Assembly: GCA_013399015.1 (NCBI GenBank)
Contig: VWZX01000882.1
Span: 124,001-188,000, forward strand
DNA: 64,000 nt
Origin: Galbula dea
Taxonomy: Eukaryota; Chordata; Aves; Piciformes; Galbulidae
Direction of reading: 5' to 3'
Under the pieces are notes generated by a model, which saw only the letters and a list, made by a program, of their open reading frames with translations, had not been told where the DNA came from and ran no database searches. Shown here piece by piece: positions 63,796 through 64,000 of this stretch (within the stretch, counting starts at the first letter, position 1; each line of letters opens with the position of its first letter). The position numbers and the translations under genes were made by a program.

Positions 63796-64000
63796 CTGAT
63801 TTTGGTTGGGATGGAGTTAACTTTCTTCACAGTAGGTAGTACGAGGCTGTGCTCTGGATTTGTACTGAAAACAGTGTTTATAATATACACAGAAATGTTT
63901 TAGCTATTACTGAGCAGTGCTTACACAGAGCCAAGATCTTTTCTGCTTCTCACACCACTCCACCAGAGAGCAGGCTGGGTGTGCACAAGATGTTGGGAGG
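63796..64000 (+). mobile_element. 5' part of an avian ERVL-type LTR, runs off the window
   Basis: Reads TTTTGGTTGGGATGGAGTTA, then GGATTTGTACTGAAAACAGT, GCTGAGCAGTGCTTACACAG and a CACACCACTCCACCAG type stretch. This is the typical start of a frequent bird LTR. It lies in a GART intron, antisense to the gene. It looks like the same family as 15680-16354, which kept its 3' half. No retroviral gene is visible. Confidence 0.75.

Noticed and set aside
1..64000. CRISPR arrays, operons, rRNA or tRNA genes
   Set aside because: Eukaryotic nuclear sequence; I saw no spaced repeat array and no tRNA-like or rRNA-like segment.

Overview
The window is vertebrate nuclear DNA, almost certainly from a bird. 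Genes are split into short exons with small GT-AG introns. The dispersed repeats are CR1 LINE 3' ends and an ERVL-type LTR family common in birds. The gene order matches the interferon-receptor / GART neighbourhood of vertebrates (human 21q22.1). The LTRs and gene content would fit a songbird or another neoavian, but the sequence alone does not settle the species.

Layout, left to right. (1) 113-8,735, plus strand: the last six coding exons of IFNGR2, with its 3' UTR and poly(A) signal; the signal-peptide exon lies to the left of the window. (2) 9,962-22,400, minus strand: TMEM50B, complete as six coding exons for 158 aa, with a CpG-island promoter near 22.4 kb and CR1 and LTR insertions in its introns. 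(3) 26,551-27,669, minus strand: DNAJC28, a single coding exon for 372 aa, with a CpG-island promoter at about 29.1-29.97 kb. (4) 33,842-53,064, plus strand: a 21-exon GART-like gene whose 1,032-codon reading frame I could follow unbroken from start to stop. (5) 55,950-63,350, minus strand: the last six coding exons of a second GART gene, which continues to the right beyond the window.

The main discovery is the pair of GART genes, arranged tail to tail. The minus-strand copy has the orientation expected next to DNAJC28 and keeps the catalytic residues of the GART domain. The plus-strand copy is an inverted duplicate. It keeps every exon, splice phase and the full frame, but it has replaced key active-site residues in all three enzyme domains: the GARS ATP-grasp loop and metal ligands, the AIRS Asp and signature loop, and the GART His and Asp. 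It has also lost the ancestral stop codon and gained a C-terminal tail. An intact 21-exon frame together with three disabled active sites suggests an expressed pseudoenzyme rather than an ordinary pseudogene. Its possible promoter at about 32.0 kb is TATA-like and not CpG-rich.

IFNGR2 is the signalling chain of the type II interferon receptor. GART carries steps 2, 3 and 5 of de novo purine synthesis. TMEM50B and DNAJC28 are membrane and J-domain proteins of poorly known role. Apart from the duplicated GART pair, the genes are neighbours by conserved synteny and not by shared pathway.
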